DNA from: Bradyrhizobium sp. ORS 285
GTDB lineage: Bacteria; Pseudomonadota; Alphaproteobacteria; Rhizobiales; Xanthobacteraceae
Reading direction: 5' to 3'
Length of the DNA: 64,000 nt
Assembly (NCBI RefSeq): GCF_900176205.1
Contig: NZ_LT859959.1
Coordinates: forward strand, 7,057,001-7,121,000
The notes under the pieces were generated by a model. The model saw nothing but the letters and a program-made list of their open reading frames with translations, was not told where the DNA came from and searched no databases. The position numbers were made by a program, and so were the translations under genes. This document shows positions 8,727 to 17,719 of this stretch, one piece after another. Numbering within the stretch: position 1 is the stretch's first letter; each line of letters begins with the position of its first letter.

Positions 8727-9932
8727 TTAAGATGACGCCGTCACCTGCGCAGGCCGGCGCTGCCGCAACAGCAGCAGCATCGCCACCGCGGCGCAGGAGC
8801 ACACCAGGCTCAGCGCCAGCGGCGCATTGCTGCCGTAGCGGGTCAGGAGCTCGACCAGGATCGGCGCCGACACCGCCGACAGCACGTTCATCGGCAGGCC
8901 GATCTGCGCCGAGGCCTTGGCGAACGCCGCCTTGTCATAGAACACCAGCGGCATGGTCGCGCGCGCCACCGCGAGCGCGCCGGTACCGAGGCCGTAGACC
9001 AGCATGAACATCGCGATGGCGACATGCGAGCCGTGGCTCAGCATCAACAGCAGCATAGCGGCCGGCAGCGCCAGCCCGGCGACAATCGCGGTGGTGATGC
9101 CGTCCCAACGGCCGCCGCCGAGGAAGTCGATCGCGCGGGCGCTGATCTGGATCACGCCCAGCATCGAGCCGAAGGCGATCGCCTCCGCCGGCGAAAGGCC
9201 CTCGGCCTTCAGGAGCTCGATCAGCACGGCGCCCATGCCGAAGGCGACGAAGGCGTTGAGGCCGGAGGCGCCGACCAGCAGATAGAAGGTGCTGCGCGCC
9301 GGCGTGACGGCAGGCGCGCGCGCGGCCGCGCCCGAGTCAGCCGGCAGATGATCGTGGACCCGGCGCGGCAGCAGGAACACGAACAGCGGCAGCGACACCA
9401 GGATCAAGAGGCCGGCATAGACGAGGCAGGTGCTGCGCCAGCCGATATGCGCCGACAGCGCCGACGTCACCGGCCAGAAGATGCTGCTCGACAATCCCGT
9501 CACCAGCATCAGCGCGCCGATCGCCCGGCCCGCGCGCCGCCCGGCGATCTCGTTGAGCACGATGTAGGAGGCGGTCGAGAGCGTGGCGCTGCCGGCGATG
9601 CCGAGCAGCAGCCAGGCCGCGTAATAGGTCAGCGGCCCCTGCGCGACCGACAGCAGCACGTAGCCGGGCGCCGCCAGCACCGTCCCCGCGATCATGACGC
9701 GGCGGCCGCCCTGCTTGATGAACGGCCGCGCCAAGAGCGGCGAGCACAGCCCCATCGACATGTACAGCACGGTCGTGCTGGCGAAGATCGCCGTGAGGTC
9801 CATCTCCAGGTCCGCCGCCATCGCCCGGCCGATCACCGCCGGCAGGCTGAGCGTGCCCCAGGCGATCAGCTGGGTGACGGCCAGCACGATCAGAACGCGC
9901 AGGATGGAGGGATCGGCGATGACGGGGGGCAT
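8727..9932 (-). CDS. MFS transporter (first of tandem pair)
   Basis: A 401-residue major facilitator superfamily permease with about twelve hydrophobic segments and a hydrophilic central loop near residue 190-215 (rich in Arg, Pro and Ala). The segment 'RPFIKQGGRRVMIAG' between the second and third helices is the degenerate MFS loop motif. 'GLSSSIFWP' and 'VYGLGTGALAVARATMP' are shared with the next gene. The substrate is unknown. The two genes are separated by 132 bases, are in the same orientation and are very similar along their full length, so this is a tandem duplication. The sequence upstream of its start contains an AT-rich element near 9990 that recalls the CTTTAATT sites upstream of the paralogue. 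Confidence 0.9.
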   Translation of the reverse strand: MPPVIADPSILRVLIVLAVTQLIAWGTLSLPAVIGRAMAADLEMDLTAIFASTTVLYMSMGLCSPLLARPFIKQGGRRVMIAGTVLAAPGYVLLSVAQGPLTYYAAWLLLGIAGSATLSTASYIVLNEIAGRRAGRAIGALMLVTGLSSSIFWPVTSALSAHIGWRSTCLVYAGLLILVSLPLFVFLLPRRVHDHLPADSGAAARAPAVTPARSTFYLLVGASGLNAFVAFGMGAVLIELLKAEGLSPAEAIAFGSMLGVIQISARAIDFLGGGRWDGITTAIVAGLALPAAMLLLMLSHGSHVAIAMFMLVYGLGTGALAVARATMPLVFYDKAAFAKASAQIGLPMNVLSAVSAPILVELLTRYGSNAPLALSLVCSCAAVAMLLLLRQRRPAQVTASS

Positions 9933-10064
9933 GCGGCGGATATGGGTATTGCAGGGAGGGAGCGCCGGGCACGAGGCAGAGCGCGACGATGCTTTTAATG
10001 CATTCGCGCCGCCCCAGCCCCGCTGTTTCGGAATTGCCCCCTGCCGGGGATGGGGTGCTGGAGC

Positions 10065-11267
10065 CTATGCGGCCGCCATCGCATGCACCGGCCGCCGCCG
10101 GCGCAAGAGCAGCAGCATGAGGAACGCCGCCGACGAGAACACTAGGATGAGGGCCAGCAGGGCGTTGCTGCCGTAGCTGGTGAGAAGCGCGGCCAAAATC
10201 GGCGCCGACACGGCGGACAACAGGTTGAGCGGCAGCGCGATCTGCGCCGAGGCCTTGGCGAAAGCCGCCCTGTCGTAGAAAACCAGCGGCATGGTCGCGC
10301 GGGCCACCGCCAACGCGCCGCTGCCCAATCCGTAGACCAGGATGAAGACCGCCACCACGGCATGGGAGCCGCCGGCCAGCATCAGAAGCAGCATCGACAG
10401 CGGCAGCGCGAGACCCGCCGTGAGGGCGGTGGTGAGGCCGTCCCAGCGGCCCCCGCCGAGAAAATCGAGCGCGCGGGCGCTGATCTGGACCACGCCGAGC
10501 ATCGAGCCGAAGCCGATCGCCTCCGTAGGCGAAAGGCCCTCGGCCTTCAGCAACTCGATCAGCACGGCGCTCAGCCCCATCGAGACGAAGGCATTGAGGC
10601 CGATCGCCGCCACCAGCAGATAGAACGTGCTGCGTGCCGGCGCCGGATGAGCGATCGCGGCGGTGTCGGATGCGGACGTTTGCCGATCGGCCGGGCGCGC
10701 CGGCAGGGCGAGGACGAGAAGCGGCAGCGAGACCAGCAGCAGCAGACCGGCATAGGCGAGACAGGTGCCGCGCCAGCCGACATAGGCAGCGATGGCCGAG
10801 CTGACCGGCCAAAAGATGCTGCTCGACAGGCCGGTCACCAGCATCAGGCCGCCGATCGCCTGGCGGGCACGCGGGCCGGCGATTTCGTTCAGCACCACAT
10901 AAGCGGCGGTCGAGAGCGTTGCGCTGCCGGCGACACCGAGGAGAAGCCATGCGGCGTAATAGGAGACCGGCCCCTGCGCGGCCGACAGCAGCACCAAGCC
11001 GGGCGCACTCAGCAGCGTGCCGGCGACCATCACCCGTCGGCCGCCATAGCGGACGAACGGCTGCGCCAGCAGCGGCGAGCATACGCCCATCGCGACATAG
11101 AGCACGGAAGAGCCGGCGAAGATCGCCGCCAGCGTCATGTCCAAATCCGCAGCCATGGCACGGCTGAGTACGGCCGGCAGGCCCAGCATGCCCCAGCCGA
11201 TTAGCTGGGTGATCGCCAGCACCATGAGAGCCGTCCGGACATTCCGCTCCGCGATCACCTGAGCCAA
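10065..11267 (-). CDS. MFS transporter (second of tandem pair)
   Basis: A 400-residue, twelve-helix MFS permease closely related to its neighbour at 8727-9932. Identical stretches such as 'LIELLKAEGLSP', 'VARATMPLVFYD' and 'GLSSSIFWPV' align without gaps, and the clear differences concentrate in the N-terminus and the central loop (near 190-215). The substrate is unknown. It is divergent from the Tat-signal SDR gene. The 279-base gap between them holds three CTTTAATT-type sites, so the two genes may share a regulator. The conserved arrangement hints that SDR and transporters handle related small molecules, which is inference only. Confidence 0.9.
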   Translation of the reverse strand: MAQVIAERNVRTALMVLAITQLIGWGMLGLPAVLSRAMAADLDMTLAAIFAGSSVLYVAMGVCSPLLAQPFVRYGGRRVMVAGTLLSAPGLVLLSAAQGPVSYYAAWLLLGVAGSATLSTAAYVVLNEIAGPRARQAIGGLMLVTGLSSSIFWPVSSAIAAYVGWRGTCLAYAGLLLLVSLPLLVLALPARPADRQTSASDTAAIAHPAPARSTFYLLVAAIGLNAFVSMGLSAVLIELLKAEGLSPTEAIGFGSMLGVVQISARALDFLGGGRWDGLTTALTAGLALPLSMLLLMLAGGSHAVVAVFILVYGLGSGALAVARATMPLVFYDRAAFAKASAQIALPLNLLSAVSAPILAALLTSYGSNALLALILVFSSAAFLMLLLLRRRRPVHAMAAA

Positions 11268-11409
11268 CTCCGCTCCAAATCAGGACCGCATTCTAGACAG
11301 GCTGCGTGACATCGGAGCTGGCCTGGTGCCAGCTTCTTCTTAGAAGACCTCAAGTGTGACACCAGCCGCTCCGAGCCGCCCGTCGTGCTCAGCTCGAGGT
11401 CTTTCCAAC

Positions 11410-11459
11410 CTTTAATTGCCGTTGCCGCTAATTAAAGGCCCGGGCCGTTTGCTTTAATT
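11410..11459. promoter_or_regulatory. Triple CTTTAATT sites between divergent genes
   Basis: CTTTAATT at 11410-11417, its reverse complement AATTAAAG at 11430-11437 and another CTTTAATT at 11452-11459 lie in the gap between the MFS gene (minus) and the SDR gene (plus). The regular spacing in otherwise GC-rich DNA suggests a regulator binding array. Confidence 0.5.
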
Positions 11460-11546
11460 ACTCGACTCTCGGGGGAACTCTGGCGCGCAGCAGGAACAGC
11501 TTTTGTCGCCCCATGTTGGTGGCTACCGTCCCCTGGGAGCCACGCC

Positions 11547-12605
11547 ATGCCTGCCTACAACATCTTTCGCCGCGGCCTCCTGAAGGGCACCGCCGCCGCC
11601 ACGGCCTTCGCAATGCTCAACCAAGCCTCGGCGCAAAGCGGCCCTGGGGGACATCAAGGCGGCCGCTCCGACACCGGGTCGCGCGAGTTGCACGGCCAGC
11701 CGGTGCCGGAGCCGCCGCCGGAGAAGAGCGCAGGACCGATCCGTCCCGGACGCGGCTCGTCCCTCGCCGGCAAGGTCGCAATCGTCACCGGCGCAGCGCG
11801 TGGCATCGGGCGGTCGATCGCGGTGGAGATGGCGGCCAACGGCGCCGACGTCGTCGCGCTGGATATCGCGGGACCGGTCTCGACCGCATCGAACGCGGCC
11901 CCCGCGACGCCTGAGGATCTCGCCGAGACGGTGCGCCAGATCATGTCCTATGGCCGGCGTGGCGAGAGCATCCGCGCCGATATCCGCGATATCGCCGCGC
12001 TGCGCGCCGCCGCCGAGCATGTCGAACAGACCTATGGCAAGATCGACATCGTCGTCGCCGATGCCGCGATCCAGCGCTGGAAGCCGCTGCTCGAGATGGA
12101 CGACGCCGACTGGCGCGACGTGATCGACAACAATCTCAACGGCACCGCCAACACCATCCGCGCCTTCGCGCCGAAGATGGTGGCGCGCAAGAGCGGCCGC
12201 ATCATCGTGCTGTCCTCGATGCAGGGCAAGCACGGCACCAGGGACGCAGCGAGCTACTCGGCATCGAAGTGGGGCATTCTCGGACTGATGAAGTCGGCCG
12301 CGCTCGAGCTCGGACAGCACAACATCACGGTCAATGCGCTGATCCCCGGCCTCGTCGACACGGCGCTGACCCGCTACGATACCAGGCTGAGCGAGGCGAT
12401 CCGCGAGACCGGCCGCGAGGCGCCGGCGACCCCGACGCCGCAGCAGGCCTGGGACGCCCGCGCACCGACCGTCGCGCTCAAGGTCGGCTGGCTGCAGCCC
12501 GACGATATCTCGCCGGCCGCAGTATTCCTCGCCTCCGACGCGGCGGCGATGGTGACGGGTGCGGAGTATGAGGTGACGGCGGGCGACAGCGCGAAGGATG
12601 TCTGA
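11547..12605 (+). CDS. Short-chain dehydrogenase with Tat signal and mycofactocin-type insert
   Basis: A 352-residue SDR oxidoreductase. The N-terminus has a twin-arginine signal ('FRRGLLKG', Arg 8-9), an alanine-rich hydrophobic stretch and an 'ASA' cleavage-like site near 28-30, then a Pro-rich linker. The SDR core starts near 72 with the nucleotide motif 'TGAARGIG' (81-88), has 'NNLNG' near 195-199 and Ser 223/224, and the catalytic pair Tyr237/Lys241 in 'YSASK'. After the acidic cofactor-selecting residue there is an insertion ending 'ATPEDLAETVRQI' (about 107-132). This is the hallmark of SDRs in the carveol-dehydrogenase/mycofactocin-coupled group, which hold NAD tightly. If exported by Tat it would leave folded with its cofactor. 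Substrate unknown. The gene converges on the EAL gene (5-base gap). Confidence 0.85.
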   Translation: MPAYNIFRRGLLKGTAAATAFAMLNQASAQSGPGGHQGGRSDTGSRELHGQPVPEPPPEKSAGPIRPGRGSSLAGKVAIVTGAARGIGRSIAVEMAANGADVVALDIAGPVSTASNAAPATPEDLAETVRQIMSYGRRGESIRADIRDIAALRAAAEHVEQTYGKIDIVVADAAIQRWKPLLEMDDADWRDVIDNNLNGTANTIRAFAPKMVARKSGRIIVLSSMQGKHGTRDAASYSASKWGILGLMKSAALELGQHNITVNALIPGLVDTALTRYDTRLSEAIRETGREAPATPTPQQAWDARAPTVALKVGWLQPDDISPAAVFLASDAAAMVTGAEYEVTAGDSAKDV

Positions 12606-12610
12606 GGAGA

Positions 12611-13390
12611 TCAGCCGACCGCCAGATCGCGCGCGGGCTCGGCGAGCCAGGCCACCTCGGGCAGCGCCATGAGCGCGGGCTTGGCGAAGTAATAGCCCTG
12701 GAACAGGTTGATGCCGGCCGAGCGCAGCACCGCGAACTCGGCCGCGCTCTCGACGCCCTCGGCCAGCACGGCGATATCGAGCTGGCGCGCCATCGCCGTG
12801 ACGCCGGACACGATCACCTGCCTGGCGTGATCGCGATCAATGTCGCGCAACAGCTCCATGTCGATCTTGATCAGGTTCGGCTGCAGCCGCGCCAGCAGAT
12901 TGAGGCCGGCATAGCCGGCGCCGAAATCGTCGAGCGCGGTCCAGAAGCCGAGCTCCTTGTAGCTCTTGACGATGCGCTCGACATGATCGGGGCTCGTCAT
13001 GCGCTCGTTCTCGGTGAACTCGAACATCAGGTTCTCAGACGGGAAGCTGGCGCGCTTCGCCGCCGCCAGCGATTTCTGGATGCAGGCGCGCGGCTCATAG
13101 ACCGCGTTGGGCATGAAGTTGATCGACAGCCGTGCGGCGTGGTCGGTGAACAGGCGGCCTGCGGTCTCGATCGCCAGCACGCGCGCCGACTGGTCGAAAC
13201 GATAAAGCTGCCCCTCGGTCAGCTGCGACAGCACGCTGTGCGCCCCCTCGCCATTCGGCCCGCGCACCAGCGCCTCATAGCCCCAGATCCGCTGCGCGTT
13301 GACATCGACGATCGGCTGAAACGCCATCTTGAACGCAAACGGCAGCTCGATTCCGTCAGCGCATCCCGCGCATGTCCCAGCCATGACCAT
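12611..13390 (-). CDS. EAL-domain protein (cyclic-di-GMP phosphodiesterase)
   Basis: A 259-residue protein made almost entirely of one EAL domain, without a GGDEF or sensor domain. The signature is present as 'GYEALVRG' (about 38-45), and the other metal- and substrate-binding features are kept: Asn in 'INFMP', 'TENERM', 'DDFGAGYAGL', the Lys in 'LIKIDMELL', 'AEGVES' and 'FQGYYFAKP'. So it is probably an active phosphodiesterase hydrolysing cyclic-di-GMP to pGpG in the cytoplasm. This is inferred from residues only. It is the last backbone gene before the island; the left att copy lies about 105 bases upstream of its start, in its promoter region. Confidence 0.92.
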   Translation of the reverse strand: MVMAGTCAGCADGIELPFAFKMAFQPIVDVNAQRIWGYEALVRGPNGEGAHSVLSQLTEGQLYRFDQSARVLAIETAGRLFTDHAARLSINFMPNAVYEPRACIQKSLAAAKRASFPSENLMFEFTENERMTSPDHVERIVKSYKELGFWTALDDFGAGYAGLNLLARLQPNLIKIDMELLRDIDRDHARQVIVSGVTAMARQLDIAVLAEGVESAAEFAVLRSAGINLFQGYYFAKPALMALPEVAWLAEPARDLAVG

Positions 13391-13751
13391 CTCCCCGGTT
13401 GTCTCCGGAAAGGTACGGATGCGGCCTTAACAAATACGGAAGGATTGTGACGTGCCGGCCAGGACAGGTATGTGTGTGGGGGGGTGGGAGCGGCCTGGCG
13501 GAGAGAGTGTCCGCGCCTGTAAAGCCAATTCTCATTGTTTTTCAATGGTTTCCGTGCACGTGCGTGGCAGCTACCCATTGTGCCACCCGCAGCAAGCCGC
13601 CGGATTGTAGCGGAAAACGGCGAACTATTGCGGCCAAAAGTGGAAGGCCTGATCAGTGAGGCGAGTGTCGCCGGAGCATCGACATGCCCTCGCACCGATC
13701 ACAGAAACAATCGCTGGCCGCATTACCTTGCGGGCAGCTTATCCCGGCTCA
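13391..13751. other. Island left boundary region
   Basis: This 361-base gap holds the EAL promoter, the left copy of the tRNA-Ser 3' end (13496-13509), and then island DNA up to the insertion sequence. I see no gene. The sequence to the right of 13510 has no clear coding pattern. Confidence 0.6.
13496..13509. repeat. attL: copy of the tRNA-Ser 3' end
   Basis: The 14 bases TGGCGGAGAGAGTG match 43115-43128 exactly, which is the CCA end and acceptor arm of the tRNA-Ser gene. The match breaks on both sides. It marks the far end of the island from the integrase. Confidence 0.85.
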
Positions 13752-13780
13752 GATCGTGTCCCATAGAGTGGTGTAGCTGG
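13752..13780. repeat. IS256-family terminal inverted repeat, left
   Basis: It begins GATCGTGTCCC and contains GTGGTGTAGCT; it pairs with 15150-15178. Confidence 0.85.
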
Positions 13781-13821
13781 CATGGTGGATCACCGGGCGA
13801 TTCCGGTGCGGGCCGAGCTCG

Positions 13822-15021
13822 TCAGCCTGCCACGGCGGGCAGGCCGGCAATGGGATCATCGCTCAAAGGCGCGATGGTTTCCAGCGTCATGTAGCGGGCG
13901 CGCTGGACGGCCCACTCGTCGTTCTGCTCGAGCAGGATCGCACCGACGAGACGGACGATTGCTTCCTCGTTTGGGAAGATGCCGACGACCTCGGTGCGGC
14001 GCTTGATCTCGCCATTGACCCTCTCGATTGGATTGGTCGAGTGCAGCTTGGCGCGGTGCTGTGCCGGGAAGCTCATATAGGCGAGCACGTCAGGCTCGGC
14101 CTCATCCATGAGGGCGGCGAGCTTGGGCACGTTGGGACGGATCTGGTCGGCGACCTTGCGCCATTGCGCCTTGGCTGCCTCGGCGTCGTCCTGGGCAAAG
14201 GCCGTGGCGATGAAGGCGGAGACCACGCGGCGCCCGCTCTTACCGGCATGAGCGAGAGCGTTGCGCATGAAGTGAACGCGACAACGCTGCCAGGTGGCAT
14301 TGAGCACCTTGGCGACGGTGGCCTTGATGCCCTCGTGAGCATCCGAGATCACGAGCTTCACGCCACGCAGTCCACGGCGTGTGAGCTTGCGCAGGAACGC
14401 GGTCCAGAACGTCTCGGCCTCGGACGGGCCGACGTCCATGCCCAGCACCTCGCGCCTTCCGTCGCTGTTGACGCCGATCGCGACGATCACCGCGACCGAG
14501 ACGATGCGCCCATTCTGGCGCACCTTCACGTAGGTGGCGTCGATCCACAGATACGGCCAGTCGCCTTCGATCGGACGGGCGAGAAAGGCCTTTACCTTGT
14601 CGTCGATCTCGCCACAGAGCCGGCTCACCTGGCTCTTGGAGATGCCGCTCATCCCCATCGCCTGCACGAGGTCGTCGACCGAACGGGTCGAGACGCCCTG
14701 CACGTAGGCTTCCTGGATCACGGCGGTCAGCGCCTTCTCGGCCATCCGGCGCGGCTCCAGGAAGCCCGGGAAGTAGCTTCCCTTGCGCAGCTTGGGAATG
14801 CGCAACTCGACCGCGCCGGCACGCGTTTCCCAGATCCGGTCACGGTAGCCGTTGCGCTGCGCCAGACGCTCGGAGCTCTTCTCGCCATAGGCCGCTCCGG
14901 TCAGCCCGGCGACTTCCATCTCCATCAACCGCTGGGCTGCAAAGCCGATCATCTCGCGCAGAAGATCCGCGTCCGGGGCCTTCTCCACGAGCGCGCGAAG
15001 GTTCATCATCTCGTCGGTCAT
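13822..15021 (-). CDS. IS256-family (mutator-type) transposase
   Basis: A 399-residue DDE transposase of the IS256/mutator group, the family's usual length and apparently intact. The catalytic residues fit '[11 protein letters not shown]' (first Asp, about 175), '[10 protein letters not shown]' (second Asp, about 240) and '[15 protein letters not shown]' (Glu, about 343). '[11 protein letters not shown]' is the conserved CxxH-type segment of the family. The N-terminal helical part with '[11 protein letters not shown]' binds the ends. The start lies 128 bases inside the right terminal repeat and the stop 70 bases from the left end. Confidence 0.95.
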   Translation of the reverse strand: MTDEMMNLRALVEKAPDADLLREMIGFAAQRLMEMEVAGLTGAAYGEKSSERLAQRNGYRDRIWETRAGAVELRIPKLRKGSYFPGFLEPRRMAEKALTAVIQEAYVQGVSTRSVDDLVQAMGMSGISKSQVSRLCGEIDDKVKAFLARPIEGDWPYLWIDATYVKVRQNGRIVSVAVIVAIGVNSDGRREVLGMDVGPSEAETFWTAFLRKLTRRGLRGVKLVISDAHEGIKATVAKVLNATWQRCRVHFMRNALAHAGKSGRRVVSAFIATAFAQDDAEAAKAQWRKVADQIRPNVPKLAALMDEAEPDVLAYMSFPAQHRAKLHSTNPIERVNGEIKRRTEVVGIFPNEEAIVRLVGAILLEQNDEWAVQRARYMTLETIAPLSDDPIAGLPAVAG

Positions 15022-15149
15022 CGGTGGTTCCTCGAATCAGGTTGGTGTCAGCAACCCGACCCTACCGGGCAATCGCCGGTGACCACCGCAAAGCCGTCCA
15101 CCCACTACAGCGCTATGGGGGAGCGCGCGGGCGGACGGCTTTGCTCTAC

Positions 15150-15178
15150 CGAGCTACACCACGCCCGGGGACACGACC
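15150..15178. repeat. IS256-family terminal inverted repeat, right
   Basis: On the minus strand it begins GGTCGTGTCCC and contains GTGGTGTAGCT; it pairs with 13752-13780. The 8-base duplication CCGGCTCA follows directly. Confidence 0.85.
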
Positions 15179-15292
15179 CCGGCTCAAGCTTGAATTCATC
15201 AGAAGTCCCTGGGAGCCAGATGGCACGCGGCCAATCGAGACCACTGCCGATCGCGTCATAGTAGCATACCCATATTCGAGCCGGATGGCGGC

Positions 15293-17719
15293 CTACGACG
15301 GTTCCCACACCTGGTTCAGGATTCGAGCCGCGAGGGCAGCTTTATCCTGCGGTAAGAAGCGACCATAGTGGTGCGCCACCATTTCGGGTGTGTCCTGAAT
15401 AGCGTAGCTCGCCTGTTCGTATGAGCCTGTCTGTTTCAGAATATGCGTTGCTAGTACATCGCGAACGTTATGCGGCCCATGGGGTAGAAGACCAGCAATT
15501 GCACCGCGACCCGTGTAGGGATTGTAAATTCCGTATCGCTGGATTGTTAGGCGCCAAACCTCATAGAACGTGTTCTGATCGTACGACGCGTCTCTGCTAG
15601 TTGTTTTCACCGTCTTGACAAAGAACGTACCGGGATCTTCTGCTCCTCGGAGCAATACCCCTCGATGCCGATCGATATACCCCTCGATATGTTCGTAGAG
15701 GCAGCCGAGATTAGGCAGGACCAACCGAAAGGGCTTGTTCCCGAAGAACGATGAGTTGGCGTTCTTGAATGCGACGGCTGGAATTAACACCTCCCAGCCG
15801 TTATCGCGCTCACTCCAACGCAGCTCTCCTCGCCTCATATCCGCAAGTTGGCGTTCAGATCGAGGCGACTGACCCCGCCTGCAAACCATAAGTTGACGAA
15901 GATTCTTCTGGCGCAAGCCAAGATGAAGTCCGAAACGCAAAAGCAAGAATGACCTTACGGCTTCCGCCTTTGCTCGGCGATAGAGACGCTCATCGGGCAT
16001 CAACCGGAGAATTTCTTCGGTGATCTTACGATACTGCCCGACAGGGCTGTCCGCTTCAAGCACTGGCATGATCGGCTCGAAGGGATCGCGATGGATTCGC
16101 GCAACACGTTGAATTTCTTTCGCGCGAGATGAGGCGTGCTTGAAATAGACATCGCAAGCGTCGTTCCAATCGCCTTGAGCGCGCTCGATATCGTTCTTCG
16201 TAACAAGCCCTTCGATTGGATGCACACGAGACGCAAGATGAGGATTTTGTCGTAGCCAACCTGTTTCATTGCGCGTCAGAGCGAGCGATATGCGCAGCAT
16301 ATCCACTTCCCACGCGGTGTAAAAACCCCGTCGACGCTCTCGCCATTGAACATACCAGTCCCAAATCGACGGGAAGACGAGCAGACCAAACGTCAAATGT
16401 CGAGATGGTACACCGCGACCACGCACTGGCCCTTGAGGATGCGCCGCCAGGGCCCCGAACATTAACCCGAGATGCTCCAGCTTTTGCGACGCTGTCTCTT
16501 CACCCCAAACGCCGTTGCGTTGTAGGCCGAAAGCGGTAAGCGTCGACGTCTTGAAGCGAATGAGTTCGGCCATTTCCACCGCAAGGACGGGCGGAGCATC
16601 AGTGACGCCGGACATGAGATCTGGGTCGACGAACGCTGCACTATCGTCATCGGATTGTTCTAGCCGCGTCCTAACCCTCTCGTTGCCAGCATCGGGCTGT
16701 CCGTAGGCAATTGCAGGAAAGCGGATTGCGTAGCGTTGTTTCATAGCTGCCGCTTGGAAACGCCTGTAGTCTGTTGAGCCGGTGATGATCACGCGCCGCA
16801 CCCATTCCAGAATCTCTTCCTGAGCTTCGCGTGAGCGCGTGTTGAAGTCGTCCGGCAGATGCCATGCGAGCCGACGTCGCTCCGCCGCACCGACACTGTC
16901 AAGGATGTGCCCGGTGGTGGAGCGCGTCTGATGCGGTAACTTGGCTTTGAGATAGCCTGCTGGCAAACGATAGCGGCGCTCGATACGAGCCAGCACCTCC
17001 ATACTCGCAGCGCTACGTGGCGCCTTCGATCCACGCATCCAATGACGAATTGTCGAGGAGTCTAGATTTTCATCGTCCCGGATCACCGCACGATGAAGAT
17101 GCCAATAACTATCACCATGGCGACGCATGTGAAGTTCCAATGCGTCCGAAAACGAAGACGGTTCGACCCATTGCTGAAATAGAGGTTTGGGGAGCTCGTC
17201 GACAATGCGGGGCTCTGCGCCACGCTTCTTCTGGTCCATCTCCGCTTCATGTTTTGACGGAGGCCGTATGCGGCTGCCCTGCACGGTCTCCCTTTCTGAC
17301 CGCTTCTCCGGGTAACGACGAGTCTGCGAAGGCGCCGCCTCCTTGCGTGACGAAACATCATTTCCGGACCGCACAGCGAGCGCGTTGACATGGCGGCTAA
17401 TCGCATCGAGTGCCGGCTCGATCGCCGTTCTCGCATTGAACACCGCATCTTCATTGAGACCGCATCGAATCGCGATCTTGTCCCAGTCGTAACTTCGCAT
17501 TTTGCGCGGCGGTGTCACCGATCTCGCGATCAGATCGAGAAGAAACGCCTTGATTGCGGCGCTCTCCAGCGGCGGAAACATCTTGTCGATGCGAACACGG
17601 CAGAAACTCGAGATTTTCCGAGCGAAGCGTTTGGTGTGCGAGGCGTCAATCATGTGTCGAGGAGTCGAAGGCAGCTTGCGGTATTGGCGTAGTGCTCCAT
17701 AGCCGATTCCGGCTGCCAC
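15293..17719 (-). CDS. Large tyrosine recombinase with long N-terminal extension
   Basis: An 808-residue protein whose last 200 or so residues are a tyrosine-recombinase catalytic domain. Arg-I fits 'LHLGLRQKNLRQL', Lys lies near 'PAVAFKNANSSFF', the HxxR is 'HNVR' (750-753), and the nucleophile is probably Tyr785 in 'AHHYGRF'. Integrases are usually 300-450 residues, so about 400 residues are extra. They contain one HTH-like piece near 75-95 and a second near 220-275 ('WHLHRAVIRDDENLDSSTIR' then 'HWMRGSKAPR'). These may be DNA-binding or accessory regions. The start is uncertain: GTG/ATG choices at residues 1 and 23 both lack a clear ribosome site. Its role may be a second integration event or resolution within the island. 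Confidence 0.75.
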   Translation of the reverse strand: MAAGIGYGALRQYRKLPSTPRHMIDASHTKRFARKISSFCRVRIDKMFPPLESAAIKAFLLDLIARSVTPPRKMRSYDWDKIAIRCGLNEDAVFNARTAIEPALDAISRHVNALAVRSGNDVSSRKEAAPSQTRRYPEKRSERETVQGSRIRPPSKHEAEMDQKKRGAEPRIVDELPKPLFQQWVEPSSFSDALELHMRRHGDSYWHLHRAVIRDDENLDSSTIRHWMRGSKAPRSAASMEVLARIERRYRLPAGYLKAKLPHQTRSTTGHILDSVGAAERRRLAWHLPDDFNTRSREAQEEILEWVRRVIITGSTDYRRFQAAAMKQRYAIRFPAIAYGQPDAGNERVRTRLEQSDDDSAAFVDPDLMSGVTDAPPVLAVEMAELIRFKTSTLTAFGLQRNGVWGEETASQKLEHLGLMFGALAAHPQGPVRGRGVPSRHLTFGLLVFPSIWDWYVQWRERRRGFYTAWEVDMLRISLALTRNETGWLRQNPHLASRVHPIEGLVTKNDIERAQGDWNDACDVYFKHASSRAKEIQRVARIHRDPFEPIMPVLEADSPVGQYRKITEEILRLMPDERLYRRAKAEAVRSFLLLRFGLHLGLRQKNLRQLMVCRRGQSPRSERQLADMRRGELRWSERDNGWEVLIPAVAFKNANSSFFGNKPFRLVLPNLGCLYEHIEGYIDRHRGVLLRGAEDPGTFFVKTVKTTSRDASYDQNTFYEVWRLTIQRYGIYNPYTGRGAIAGLLPHGPHNVRDVLATHILKQTGSYEQASYAIQDTPEMVAHHYGRFLPQDKAALAARILNQVWEPS

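Larger units (their letters stand above)
13752..15178 (-). mobile_element. Complete IS256-family insertion sequence
   Basis: A 1427-base element. Imperfect terminal inverted repeats of about 29 bases lie at 13752-13780 and 15150-15178 (23 of 29 positions agree; both contain GTGGTGTAGCT). The element is flanked by an 8-base direct repeat CCGGCTCA at 13744-13751 and 15179-15186, the target-site duplication expected for IS256 elements. It carries one transposase gene. The intact duplication indicates insertion without later rearrangement at the ends. It landed inside the island, between the left boundary and the large recombinase gene. Confidence 0.93.

Noticed and set aside
9337..11082. 581-residue frame across both MFS genes
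   Set aside because: Runs in the wrong frame of both transporters; low-complexity Arg/Gly/Pro-rich product.
13743..13751. 9-base target duplication for the insertion sequence
   Set aside because: The extra C matches, but the terminal repeats align best with an 8-base duplication.
14041..15261. 406-residue plus-strand frame opposite the transposase
   Set aside because: Shadow of the IS256-family transposase and runs out of the element.
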